The notes beneath the pieces were generated by a model. It did no database searches. It was not told the DNA's origin and saw only the letters and a list, made by a program, of their open reading frames with translations. Below, in pieces: positions 1-7,875 of a stretch of DNA of 64,000 nucleotides (position 1 is the first letter of the stretch; each line of letters starts with the position of its first letter). Origin of the DNA: Pseudomonas fluorescens (lineage in GTDB: Bacteria; Pseudomonadota; Gammaproteobacteria; Pseudomonadales; Pseudomonadaceae). Where the stretch lies: NCBI RefSeq assembly GCF_902497995.1, contig NZ_CABVII010000008.1:146766-210765 (forward strand). Reading direction: 5' to 3'. A program made the translations under genes and the position numbers.

Positions 1-390
1 GACCGGCAGCAGGGTGAAACGACCATCGGTGGTGGTCTGGCCCAGGCCGATGCCCAGCTTGCTCTGGAGTTCGCTGACCACCGATTCATGGCCGCCGATG
101 TAGCAGACCATGCTGTCGCAGACGCGAATGATGTGGCGGCCGACCGGCTGACGGAAGATCTGGCTATAGAAAGTAGCCACGCCTTCAACGTCGCTGGCCG
201 GGATGCCGAGGATCTCGCCGATGGCGTACAGGGCGCCATCCGGCACCCAGCCACGTTCCTTCTGGACGATCTTCAGGGCTTCGATCGACGCCGCGCGCGG
301 GTCTTCGTAGTGATGCAACTCGTGCTCGATGGCCGAGCGCTCGGTTTCGCTCAGGGCGAAACGGTCTGTCTGGATAAGCGTGCTGTTCAT
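1..390 (-). CDS. nuoE: NADH-quinone oxidoreductase subunit E (partial, C-terminus beyond window)
   Basis: This is the 24-kDa thioredoxin-fold subunit of respiratory complex I; it holds the N1a [2Fe-2S] cluster in the NADH-dehydrogenase arm, on the cytoplasmic side of the inner membrane. The first 130 codons are present, beginning MNSTLIQTDRFALSE. The helical N-terminal part is followed by two of the cluster cysteines in the spacing C-x4-C (VCDSMVC). The frame runs off the left edge of the window, so the last cysteine pair is not seen. The start lies two bases after the nuoCD stop, so it is co-transcribed with nuoCD on the minus strand. Confidence 0.95.
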   Translation of the reverse strand, partial: MNSTLIQTDRFALSETERSAIEHELHHYEDPRAASIEALKIVQKERGWVPDGALYAIGEILGIPASDVEGVATFYSQIFRQPVGRHIIRVCDSMVCYIGGHESVVSELQSKLGIGLGQTTTDGRFTLLPV

Positions 391-392
391 GC

Positions 393-2177
393 TTAGCGGT
401 CCACGTCGGCCATAACGAAATCGATACTACCCAGGTACGCGATCAAGTCCGCGACCATGCTGCCTTTGATCACCGAAGGGATCTGCTGCAGGTGCGGGAA
501 GCTTGGGGTGCGAATCCGGGTGCGGTAGCTCATGGTGCCGCCATCGCTCGTCAGGTAATAACTGTTGATGCCCTTGGTCGCTTCGATCATCTGGAAGGAT
601 TCGTTGGCCGGCATGACCGGGCCCCACGAAACTTGCAGGAAGTGCGTGATCAGGGTCTCGATGTGCTGCAGCGTGCGCTCTTTCGGCGGCGGCGTGGTCA
701 GCGGGTGATCCGCCTTGTACGGGCCTTCCGGCATGTTGCGCATGCACTGCTCGATGATCTTCAGGCTCTGGCGCATTTCTTCGACACGCACGATGCAACG
801 GTCATAGGCATCGCCATTGGCCGCCAGCGGTACTTCGAATTCGAAGTTCTCGTAGCCGGAGTACGGACGGGCCTTGCGCAGGTCGAAATCGCAACCGGTC
901 GAACGCAGGCCGGAACCGGTGACGCCCCATTCCAGGGCTTCCTTGGTGTTGTAGGCCGCGACGCCGATGGTCCTGCCACGCAGGATGCTGTTGTCCAGGG
1001 CGGCTTTCTGGTATTCGTCCAGACGCTTTGGCATCCACTCGACGAAGTCTTTCACCAGTTTTTCCCAGCCCCGCGGCAGGTCGTGGGCGACGCCACCGAT
1101 GCGGTACCAGGCCGGGTGCAGACGGAAACCGGTAATGGCTTCGATCACCGTGTACGCCTTCTGGCGGTCGGTGAAGGTGAAGAACACCGGGGTCATGGCG
1201 CCAACGTCCTGGATATAAGTCCCCAGGAACAGCAGGTGGCTGGTGATCCGGAAGAACTCGGCCATCATGATGCGGATGACGTCGACCTTCTCTGGCACCT
1301 TGATGCCGGCCAGCTTCTCGACCGAAAGCACGTACGGCAGGTTGTTCATCACGCCGCCGAGGTAGTCGATACGGTCGGTGTACGGGATGAAGCTGTGCCA
1401 GGACTGACGCTCGGCCATCTTCTCGGCACCACGGTGGTGGTAACCGACGTCCGGCACGCAGTCGACGATTTCTTCACCGTCCAGTTGCAGGATGATGCGG
1501 AACGCACCGTGCGCCGAAGGGTGGTTCGGGCCGAGGTTGAGGAACATGTAGTCCTCGTTCGCCCCGGAACGCTTCATGCCCCAGTCTTCAGGCTTGAAGC
1601 GCGCGGCTTCTTCCTCGAGCTGTTGCTTGGCCAGGGTCAGGGTGAACGGGTCGAACTCGGTGGCACGGGCCGGGAAGTCCTTGCGCAGCGGGTGACCTTC
1701 CCAGGTCGGCGGCATCATGATGCGGGTCAGGTGCGGGTGACCGGCAAAGTTGATGCCGTACATGTCCCACACTTCACGCTCGTACCAGTTGGCATTCGGC
1801 CAGATGTGGGTGACGGTCGGTACGCTAAGGTCGCTCTCGGACAAGGCGACCTTGATCATTACGTCACTATTACGTTCGATCGACATCAAGTGATAGAACA
1901 CAGTGAAGTCGGCGCCGTTCGGCAGCCCTTGACGCTTGGTGCGCAGACGCTCGTCCACGCCGTGCAGGTCATAGAGCATGACGTACGGCTTGGGCAGGTT
2001 GCGCAGGAAAGTCAGGATTTCGACCAGTTTGGCCCGGGCAACCCAAAGCACCGGCATGCCGGTGCGGGTAGGCTGGGCGGAAAACGCCTCGGGGCCAAAA
2101 CGGTTATTCAGTTCGACGACCACATCCTGGTCGTCTGCCTTATAAGGCGGGATGTACAGAGCACTGCCTGTAGTCAT
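393..2177 (-). CDS. nuoC: NADH-quinone oxidoreductase subunit C/D fusion
   Basis: Fused 30-kDa and 49-kDa subunits of complex I (594 aa, the usual length of the fusion in gammaproteobacteria). Residues ~1-190 are the NuoC domain, with the segment ending in GHPLRKDFP. Residues ~210-594 are the NuoD domain, which resembles the [NiFe]-hydrogenase large subunit and forms the quinone pocket; [13 protein letters not shown] and the conserved C-terminal DPVMADVDR-like end (here [11 protein letters not shown]) are visible. It sits in the connecting arm and passes electrons from N2 to ubiquinone. It lies 72 bp after nuoB and 2 bp before nuoE in one minus-strand operon. Confidence 0.97.
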   Translation of the reverse strand: MTTGSALYIPPYKADDQDVVVELNNRFGPEAFSAQPTRTGMPVLWVARAKLVEILTFLRNLPKPYVMLYDLHGVDERLRTKRQGLPNGADFTVFYHLMSIERNSDVMIKVALSESDLSVPTVTHIWPNANWYEREVWDMYGINFAGHPHLTRIMMPPTWEGHPLRKDFPARATEFDPFTLTLAKQQLEEEAARFKPEDWGMKRSGANEDYMFLNLGPNHPSAHGAFRIILQLDGEEIVDCVPDVGYHHRGAEKMAERQSWHSFIPYTDRIDYLGGVMNNLPYVLSVEKLAGIKVPEKVDVIRIMMAEFFRITSHLLFLGTYIQDVGAMTPVFFTFTDRQKAYTVIEAITGFRLHPAWYRIGGVAHDLPRGWEKLVKDFVEWMPKRLDEYQKAALDNSILRGRTIGVAAYNTKEALEWGVTGSGLRSTGCDFDLRKARPYSGYENFEFEVPLAANGDAYDRCIVRVEEMRQSLKIIEQCMRNMPEGPYKADHPLTTPPPKERTLQHIETLITHFLQVSWGPVMPANESFQMIEATKGINSYYLTSDGGTMSYRTRIRTPSFPHLQQIPSVIKGSMVADLIAYLGSIDFVMADVDR

Positions 2178-2249
2178 GGTTATTTATCGCTTTCGGTCAA
2201 CGTAAAGAATGAAGCCAGGTTCTCGTTCTATAAAAGAAGCAGATCTGGA

Positions 2250-2930
2250 TCAGACTTCGTCGGGGCTGCGCAGGTTGGTGACTGCGATTCGCTGTTCGCG
2301 GCGCTGTTCCTTCTGCGAAGGCATCTCGGCGCGGTACACGCCTTGATCGCCGACGACCCAGGAAAGTGGGCGACGCTCCTGTCCAATCGACTCCTGCAAC
2401 AGCATCAAGCCTTGCAGGAAAGCCTCGGGGCGGGGCGGGCAGCCAGGCACGTAGACGTCCACGGGCAGGAACTTGTCCACCCCTTGAACGACGGAGTAGA
2501 TGTCATACATGCCACCGGAGTTGGCGCACGAACCCATGGAGATGACCCATTTAGGCTCGAGCATTTGCTCGTAGAGACGCTGGATGATCGGCGCCATCTT
2601 GATGAAGCAGGTACCGGCGATAACCATGAAATCCGCCTGGCGCGGCGATGCCCGGATAACCTCGGCGCCAAAGCGCGCGATGTCGTGGGGCGCCGTGAAG
2701 GCGGTGGTCATTTCCACGTAGCAGCACGAAAGGCCGAAGTTATACGGCCACAGGGAGTTCTTGCGCCCCCAGTTGATCGTGCCGTTAAGCACGTCTTCGA
2801 GCTTGCCCATGAAAATGTTTTTGTGGACTTGATCTTCTAACGGATCGGAAACGGTTTCCCGCTGGCCGATCGGATACTGCTCGTTAGGAGCATCGGGGTC
2901 GATCCTGGTGAGATTGTATTGCATTGCCAA
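2250..2930 (-). CDS. nuoB: NADH-quinone oxidoreductase subunit B
   Basis: The 20-kDa subunit of complex I, carrying the terminal [4Fe-4S] cluster N2 that reduces quinone. It is 226 aa, full length. The cluster ligands can be read in order: tandem cysteines in LSCCYVEM, then GSCANSGG, then [11 protein letters not shown]. It starts 4 bp downstream of the nuoA stop and is followed by nuoCD, the normal nuo order. The start gives [16 protein letters not shown], with the familiar N-terminal extension of the Pseudomonas proteins. Confidence 0.97.
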   Translation of the reverse strand: MAMQYNLTRIDPDAPNEQYPIGQRETVSDPLEDQVHKNIFMGKLEDVLNGTINWGRKNSLWPYNFGLSCCYVEMTTAFTAPHDIARFGAEVIRASPRQADFMVIAGTCFIKMAPIIQRLYEQMLEPKWVISMGSCANSGGMYDIYSVVQGVDKFLPVDVYVPGCPPRPEAFLQGLMLLQESIGQERRPLSWVVGDQGVYRAEMPSQKEQRREQRIAVTNLRSPDEV

Positions 2931-2934
2931 AGCC

Positions 2935-3348
2935 TCATTGTTTCAGCTTCGCCTGCCGCTTGCGACGAGCTTCCGGAGCCCAGTCAAGGGCGCCCACTCG
3001 GAACAGGTAGACAAGACCTGCCAACAGAATTGCTATGAAAACGAGAGCTTCGACGAATCCGGTCCAGCCGCTTTCGCGGACGGACACAGACCAGGCAAAG
3101 AGAAAGAGGGCTTCGATATCGAAGATCACGAAGAGCATCGCGACCAGATAGAATTTGGCTGAGAGCCGCAAGCGGGCGCCACCTGTAGGTAGCATGCCGG
3201 ACTCGAACGGTTCGTTTTTGCTGCGGCCCCAGGCTTTTGACCCGAGGAGGCTGGAGACGCCGAGCATGAAGGCGCACAGGCCGACAACGCCCAGAAGGAA
3301 AATGGCAAAGCCCCAGTTGTGGGCCATGAGTCCTGTCGCTTCGGGCAT
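2935..3348 (-). CDS. nuoA: NADH-quinone oxidoreductase subunit A
   Basis: Small membrane subunit of complex I (137 aa) with three transmembrane helices and the conserved cytosolic loop that reaches towards the quinone site ([16 protein letters not shown]). The frame is open for a further 35 codons upstream, but the start at 3348 ([13 protein letters not shown]) was chosen because AAGGA lies about 8 bases before it and the upstream translation lacks any familiar pattern. It is the first gene of the nuo operon, so the operon promoter should lie in the 3349-3770 interval. Confidence 0.95.
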   Translation of the reverse strand: MPEATGLMAHNWGFAIFLLGVVGLCAFMLGVSSLLGSKAWGRSKNEPFESGMLPTGGARLRLSAKFYLVAMLFVIFDIEALFLFAWSVSVRESGWTGFVEALVFIAILLAGLVYLFRVGALDWAPEARRKRQAKLKQ

Positions 3349-3773
3349 GCTGGAAATCCTTAACAGAGAGCAAAGGTCTCTGAGCTTGAAAAAGAAACAA
3401 CGCAGTGACGATATGTCGCAGCAATCGATCCCGCTGATTTTATGGCTAAACACCGTGCAAGTAAAATTCAGATAGCGAAATTATTGAGCGAAATAAGGAC
3501 ATCGCGGACCTCCAGGGCCCTGTAGCCCATGCGTGGCGGGCATTAGCCGGGTTTTCGTTAAATATGTTTTGTAAGGAATGTAACGAACATAATCCGAGTT
3601 AAATGATAATCAATATTGTTTGCGGTAGTTTTTAAACTGCTTAGCGGGCGGGTGAGTGGGAAGTTGTCTTATATGCGCATACTGCAAGTAGGGGTGGCGC
3701 ACGTTTTAGCGGATTTTCCTGACGGCTTGGCGGCTCCAGGTCAACGCGTTTGCCCCGGACTGTCACCGCCTCC
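3349..3773. other. Intergenic region upstream of nuo; AT-rich, includes a Fur-box-like sequence
   Basis: There is no credible gene here. The region must contain the nuo promoter (minus strand). At ~3599-3617 the core ATGATAATCA with flanking TAT matches roughly 14 of 19 positions of the Fur consensus GATAATGATAATCATTATC. No iron-related gene is adjacent, so I treat the match as suggestive only. Confidence 0.4.
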
Positions 3774-3868
3774 TGTGGGAGCTGGCTTGCCAGCGAAGAG
3801 GCCCGAAAGCCTTGCGCTGAATTTGCGGCCTTCGCTGCGGTGCGGCGATCCGACAAGCCAGCTCCTAG
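3774..3868. repeat. REP-like inverted repeat (TGTGGGAGCTGGCTTGCCAGCGAAG variant)
   Basis: The left arm is TGTGGGAGCTGGCTTGCCAG and the right arm is the degenerate complement ACAAGCCAGCTCCTA, with about 60 bases between. This is a sequence variant of the Pseudomonas REP family, different from the GCGGGCTTGCTCGCGA type found elsewhere in the window. It lies between nuo and the accessory island. Confidence 0.7.
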
Positions 3869-3892
3869 GATGGGGTAATCCCGGGCAGTTCT

Positions 3893-4653
3893 TTAGAGAC
3901 AGCTGTGCCCCCCATCAATCACCAGATAGGCACCCGTCATCCACGATGACTCGTCAGATGCGAGGAGGATGGCAGCGCCTGTCATATCTGAGGGAATGCC
4001 GGCACGCTGCATTGGAATCTCATTTTTTCTGTTCTGCCATATCTCCGGGACGTTCCGCCACTGGTTGGCGTTGCTATTGGTGGCGGTCAATCCAGGTGAA
4101 ATAGGTTGACCCTGATGCCATGGGGCGCAAGTTCCACGGCACAGCTTCGTGTAAGCATCGATGGGGCAGTCTTGCTGCCTTGCTAAGCTGGCATCCGACT
4201 GACCGACTTGAAGGCGCTGACCGATGAAATATTAATGATGCTGCCGCCCTGTTTGCGTGCTATGCAATCTTTTGCAAAACGTTGAATGGCAAAGAAGGGA
4301 AAGCGAAGGTTCACTGCTAAGGTACGTTCGTACTCGTCGCCGCTCAGCTCCAGAAATGGGGTGCGGGTTATAAATGCGGGGTTATTGACAAGTATATCTA
4401 TCGGGCCGACGTCTGCGTGCGCTGTCTCGAAGAGCACATCGACGCTACAGCTTGCAACATCCATAAGCATGAAACTGGCCCGCTGTTCAAGACCCCCGGC
4501 TAATGCAGTAACTGCGCGCGCGGCGGCTTCATCCGTGCGGGCGGTAATGAAGACATCGACCCCTTGGGCAATGAACGCTTCGGCTATCGCTCTTCCAACG
4601 GCTGCCGATGCACCTGTTATTAGAGCTCGCTTACCTTTTAATCTTCCTTCCAT
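3893..4653 (-). pseudogene. Broken short-chain dehydrogenase/reductase (SDR)
   Basis: The N-terminal part (156 codons from 4653) has the classical SDR marks: the cofactor loop TGASAAVGRA, the NN in ILVNNPAF and the active-site serine region IINISSVSAF. Where the catalytic YxxxK should come, the codon expected to be Tyr is TAG (MPA-stop-QGSK). After about 20 more recognisable codons (SMLTRSCAVELAPHGIRVN) one base appears to be missing, and the conserved end PGLTATN...GAAILLASDESSWMTGAYLVIDGGHSCL continues in another frame to 3893. A GGAGG ribosome-binding site precedes the start. Two independent lesions make it a pseudogene. It is divergent from the truncated biosynthetic genes at 5028-6588 and may have belonged to the same cluster. 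Confidence 0.85.
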
Positions 4654-4780
4654 GATTGAGCCTCCGTTTAGAGGTCGGTTGTAATAGAGTGGGCGTAACG
4701 CCTCAATATAGAGTGGCGTCTAAACTTTTCTGGTGTGAAGTCCAGCAAAATTAGATTGTTTCGTTACATGATATTTCTGG

Positions 4781-5011
4781 TTGGCGCTGGGTGTCATTTC
4801 TCATCTGGCTCGCATGGCGTATATGTCATTTGTTGATGCGCTGTTTAAATGGGGTCTTGGTTTTGTCGAAAATTCCTACGGAACTTTCATTCGTAAATTA
4901 ACGACTTTTCTTAGTTGCCGAAATAAAATGAATGTGCAAGGCTACTGGGGCTGGCAGGAAGTGGTCGGTGTGTTGAGTTTCGTTGCTGTACTGGCTCTTC
5001 TTGCGTCATGA
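4781..5011 (+). CDS. Uncertain small hydrophobic ORF upstream of truncated synthase
   Basis: An open frame of 76 codons from a TTG, with internal ATG options at 4814, 4823 and 4928. The last option would give a 27-residue peptide (MNVQGYWGWQEVVG then a hydrophobic VLSFVAVLALLAS tail) that could span a membrane. None of the starts has a clear ribosome-binding site. The stop is 16 bp before the next start. It might be a small membrane peptide, a leader peptide, or a chance reading frame in AT-rich DNA. I do not recognise a family. Confidence 0.25.
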   Translation: MALGVISHLARMAYMSFVDALFKWGLGFVENSYGTFIRKLTTFLSCRNKMNVQGYWGWQEVVGVLSFVAVLALLAS

Positions 5012-5027
5012 ATGATGGAGGTCGTGT

Positions 5028-5762
5028 ATGTCAGAGCAAAAAAACAAATATATTAATACTGCCAGGTCCGTCGACATCGGTAATCCTTCTTGGGCACTTG
5101 CACAAGATTCAGGGCTTACCGATTTGAGTATTGAGCACACTCGGCAGGGGCGCATGCAAGACCAGAACGGGCATGAGTTCATGAATATGTGCTCTTGTTC
5201 ATATTTGGGGCTTGAGGTTGATGAGCGTCTGGCGCGACGTGCTGCAGATTATGTGCTGAGTTGCGGTACCGTGAATTTGCCCACCTCGCGTATCAGAATA
5301 AGGTTGAAAGAGCTCGATGAGCTAGAAGATGCTTTATCTGCGCATTTCAATTGTCGAGCATTCACAGCGACTTCCTGCAGCGCGGGCATCGTCGCGTCTC
5401 TGCCCCTGCTGGCAGCCGGTATGTTTACTGATGGCCAACGCCCCTTTTTGATCTTTGATAAACATGCCCATTTCGCACTCAATCAGGTCAAGGCAATCTG
5501 TGGTGATGAAACGCAGGTTGTCACTTGCAATCACAATGATGTCGATTTCATTGAGGATATGTGCAAGCGTCATCCTTTGGTCGCGTATGTTGCTGACGGT
5601 GCTTATAGTATGGGGGGAAGTGCGCCTATTGAACGTCTGTTGGCTTTGCAGGACAAGTATGGGCTGTTTCTCTACTTCGATGACTCTCACTCATTGAGTG
5701 CCTATGGCGAGCGGGGTGAGGGTTATATTCGTACTTTCATGCCTGATCTCGCCTGGGGATAG
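5028..5762 (+). pseudogene. Truncated alpha-oxoamine synthase (BioF/KBL/CqsA-like), N-terminal part
   Basis: Alpha-oxoamine synthases are PLP enzymes that condense an amino acid with an acyl thioester, releasing CO2 to give an aminoketone. This frame (244 codons) has the N-terminal half of the fold: CSCSYLGLEVD, the SRIRIRLKELDELEDALSAHF segment, TSCSAGIVASL, FDKHAHFALNQ, and the PLP-pyridine region YFDDSHSLSAYGERGEGYI. It stops just before the segment that should carry the PLP lysine (SLSKxFG), so it cannot be catalytic alone. The family is usually 390-420 aa. GGAGGT lies 5 bases before the ATG. Homology ends near 5741-5752, where it is replaced by aminotransferase sequence in another frame, which indicates an internal deletion. 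Confidence 0.75.
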
Positions 5763-6588
5763 GGTGGTGGTTCCTTCTCCGGTTTTTTCCTTCTATTACC
5801 AGATGCTCGACGTCAATGGCGTAGTACCGGTGATCGTTGGGTTCGAGAAACAAGCCCAAAGATTCGTGCTGCCTACCGATGCTGTACTCGAATCCTTGCG
5901 GACTTGCCAGGGACTGATCCTGTGTAACCCCAACAATCCTCTGGGCGTACGCACCGACCCTGAGCAATTGAAAGCGCTAGTCAAGGCTTGTGTAAGACAA
6001 GACAAGCCGATGATCGTTGACGAATGCTACTTTGAGTACCTGCAACACTCGTGTCTGGATGCATTCAGCGCGGTCAGGCAGTTATTCGTCATTCGTTCGT
6101 TCTCCAAATACTTTGGTCTTGCCGGGTTGCGCCTGGGGTATGTAGTCACGCGACCGGAATCAATTCGTGAGCTGATGAAGGTGCGCGGCCCATGGGATGT
6201 AAACCATGTGGCGGTGAAAGCTGCGCTGTTCTGCTTGCAGAACCGGGATGCAATGCAGCAGGCGCACGATAAACTCGCGCAAATCAAGCGTGAAATAATC
6301 GAAGTCTGCCGGGCTAACGCGATCGTCGTATACGAAAGCGATACGAATTTTTTGCTATTGCAGGATCAGTACGACGGTCGTCTGGCCAACGCTTTCGCTC
6401 AGGCTAAAATTCGCGTCAGCGACTGTTCACAATACCCCCACAGCTTTGGCCTGCTCCACAATATGTTACGTGTGGCCGTTCCTGCTTCGGCGGATCTCAA
6501 AAAATTCCTGAAGGCAATACTACTTGGGAGCGGCAGTGCTGCTGCCAGCGTTGCGTGCTTGCGCAGCGTCGAGGTTATCCTCAAGTGA
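5698..6588 (+). pseudogene. N-terminally truncated HisC-like aminotransferase
   Basis: A fold-type I aminotransferase related to histidinol-phosphate aminotransferase. Recognisable sequence begins at about 5743 (LISPGDRVVVPSPVF). The first ~80 residues expected for the family are missing. The PLP-binding features are all present: CNPNNPLG, VDECYFEYL, the Schiff-base lysine in SFSKYFGLAGLRLGY and the carboxylate-binding arginine in NMLRVAVP. Bases 5698-5740 are out-of-frame synthase DNA, so the listed GTG start is only formal. The stop overlaps the GTG start of the MFS gene (GTGA), showing the ancestral operon arrangement. It probably supplied or converted an amino-acid substrate for the lost product. 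Confidence 0.75.
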
Positions 6589-7793
6589 AGAGATTGCTAA
6601 AAAGGATCGGTCTGGCGGCAGGGATGCGCAATATCGTTTTGCTCAGGTTGCTGTTCGTCATGGCAAATGCCTTGGGGCCTTTCGCTGCCTTGTTTTTCCA
6701 GCGTCATTACCAACTCGACAGTTCGGCGGTGGCGTTGGTGATCACGCTAATGTCGGCGTTCTATCTGGTGGGCAATCTGTTGGGCGGGGCGCTGGTCGGT
6801 CATTATTCCTTCCGGGCGCTTTTGATCAGTACCTCGTCCTGTTCATCGGTGTTTTTGTTGCTCGCTGCCGTGTTCAGCTCATCGATCGCCTCCATTGCGA
6901 TGGTGCTGTTGTTCATGCTGTGTGCGGGCCTGATCACTCCGGTATTCAGTGTCCTCACGTCCTTGGTGGCAAATGAAAGCAACCGCATCGCTTCCTTTGG
7001 CTATTTGCACTTGGCCAGCAATCTTGGGGCAGCGCTGCTGTTCATGATTGGTGGTTATTTGCTTGGCCTCGACAGTCACTACCTGATGCTTTTTGCGATG
7101 GTCGTGAGTGTGTTGTGCGTTTTAGCAAGTGTCTTTCTGGCGCTGCCGGAACGCCAGAGCGCTGTACCTGAAGACAGAAGAGCTGCCCTCGGCGCGATGG
7201 TCGATGTGCCAAGGATCGTGATCATCGCCGGCGCCATGTTCTTTGCGTTGTCCGTGCTGGATGCGCAGCGTGAATATCAGTTGCCTCTTTGGCTTGATAT
7301 GGTGACGGCGGGGAAGGCCGCCAGCGTGTTCGGTGCTGTCGGTATCGTTAATGCGTCGCTGGTGATCTTATTGACGCAACCACTTATAGCGTTGACGTCG
7401 CGTTTCGGGGCGCTCACCAATCTGTCCCTGGCTGCGGTTTTTTACGGTATCGGGTTTGGCGCCTATGCCTTTTTCGAACACACGGTTCTAATCCTCGCGT
7501 TTGTTTTCTTCTGGACGCTGGGTGAGATTCTCGGCATTACCTACATCACTGCGCTGATTTCGCAGAAAACCACATTGCAAACTCAGGCCAGTCTTTTTTC
7601 CCTTATTCCGATCGTGCTGGCGGGGGCGAGAATGGTATCCGTAGGGCTGGGCGCCTCGTTGATCACCGGGGTCGGTTTCCAATTGAGTTGGAGTCTATAT
7701 GGGCTGTTGGGCATCCTGTTCGGAGGCGGCTGTCTTTTGGTTGCTGCCAGGACGGCTGTAGCGCCCCGTGTTTCATCGCCGGACAGGAGCTGA
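6585..7793 (+). CDS. MFS transporter, probable exporter of the island
   Basis: Major facilitator protein of about 402 aa with 12 predicted hydrophobic segments, a central cytoplasmic loop near residues 185-205 (ALPERQSAVPEDRRAALG) and a paired second half. It looks like the SotB/SetA-type sugar or drug efflux group, though the exact family is uncertain. I chose GTG 6585, which overlaps the stop of the aminotransferase remnant and has GAGG 10 bases upstream; an in-frame GTG at 6555 would add 10 residues. It appears intact, unlike the enzyme genes before it. With the adjacent LeuRS it may export, or protect against, a leucine-like or LeuRS-targeting compound. That role is inference from context. 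Confidence 0.8.
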   Translation: MKRLLKRIGLAAGMRNIVLLRLLFVMANALGPFAALFFQRHYQLDSSAVALVITLMSAFYLVGNLLGGALVGHYSFRALLISTSSCSSVFLLLAAVFSSSIASIAMVLLFMLCAGLITPVFSVLTSLVANESNRIASFGYLHLASNLGAALLFMIGGYLLGLDSHYLMLFAMVVSVLCVLASVFLALPERQSAVPEDRRAALGAMVDVPRIVIIAGAMFFALSVLDAQREYQLPLWLDMVTAGKAASVFGAVGIVNASLVILLTQPLIALTSRFGALTNLSLAAVFYGIGFGAYAFFEHTVLILAFVFFWTLGEILGITYITALISQKTTLQTQASLFSLIPIVLAGARMVSVGLGASLITGVGFQLSWSLYGLLGILFGGGCLLVAARTAVAPRVSSPDRS

Positions 7794-7875
7794 AGCAAAT
7801 CGACCGGTAACTTTTAAGGAGTGTGAGCCGAGCGAGTCATTTGTCGTTCAGCTCCAGCAATGTCAAGGAACCTCT

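Noticed and set aside
492..2840. Long plus-strand open frame of 782 codons opposite nuoCD and nuoB
   Set aside because: It is the antisense of two well-recognised genes; high GC keeps the opposite strand open and the translation has no family pattern.
3616..4104. Plus-strand frame of 162 codons near the Fur-like box
   Set aside because: It reads through a REP-like repeat and the antisense of the SDR pseudogene; no family features.
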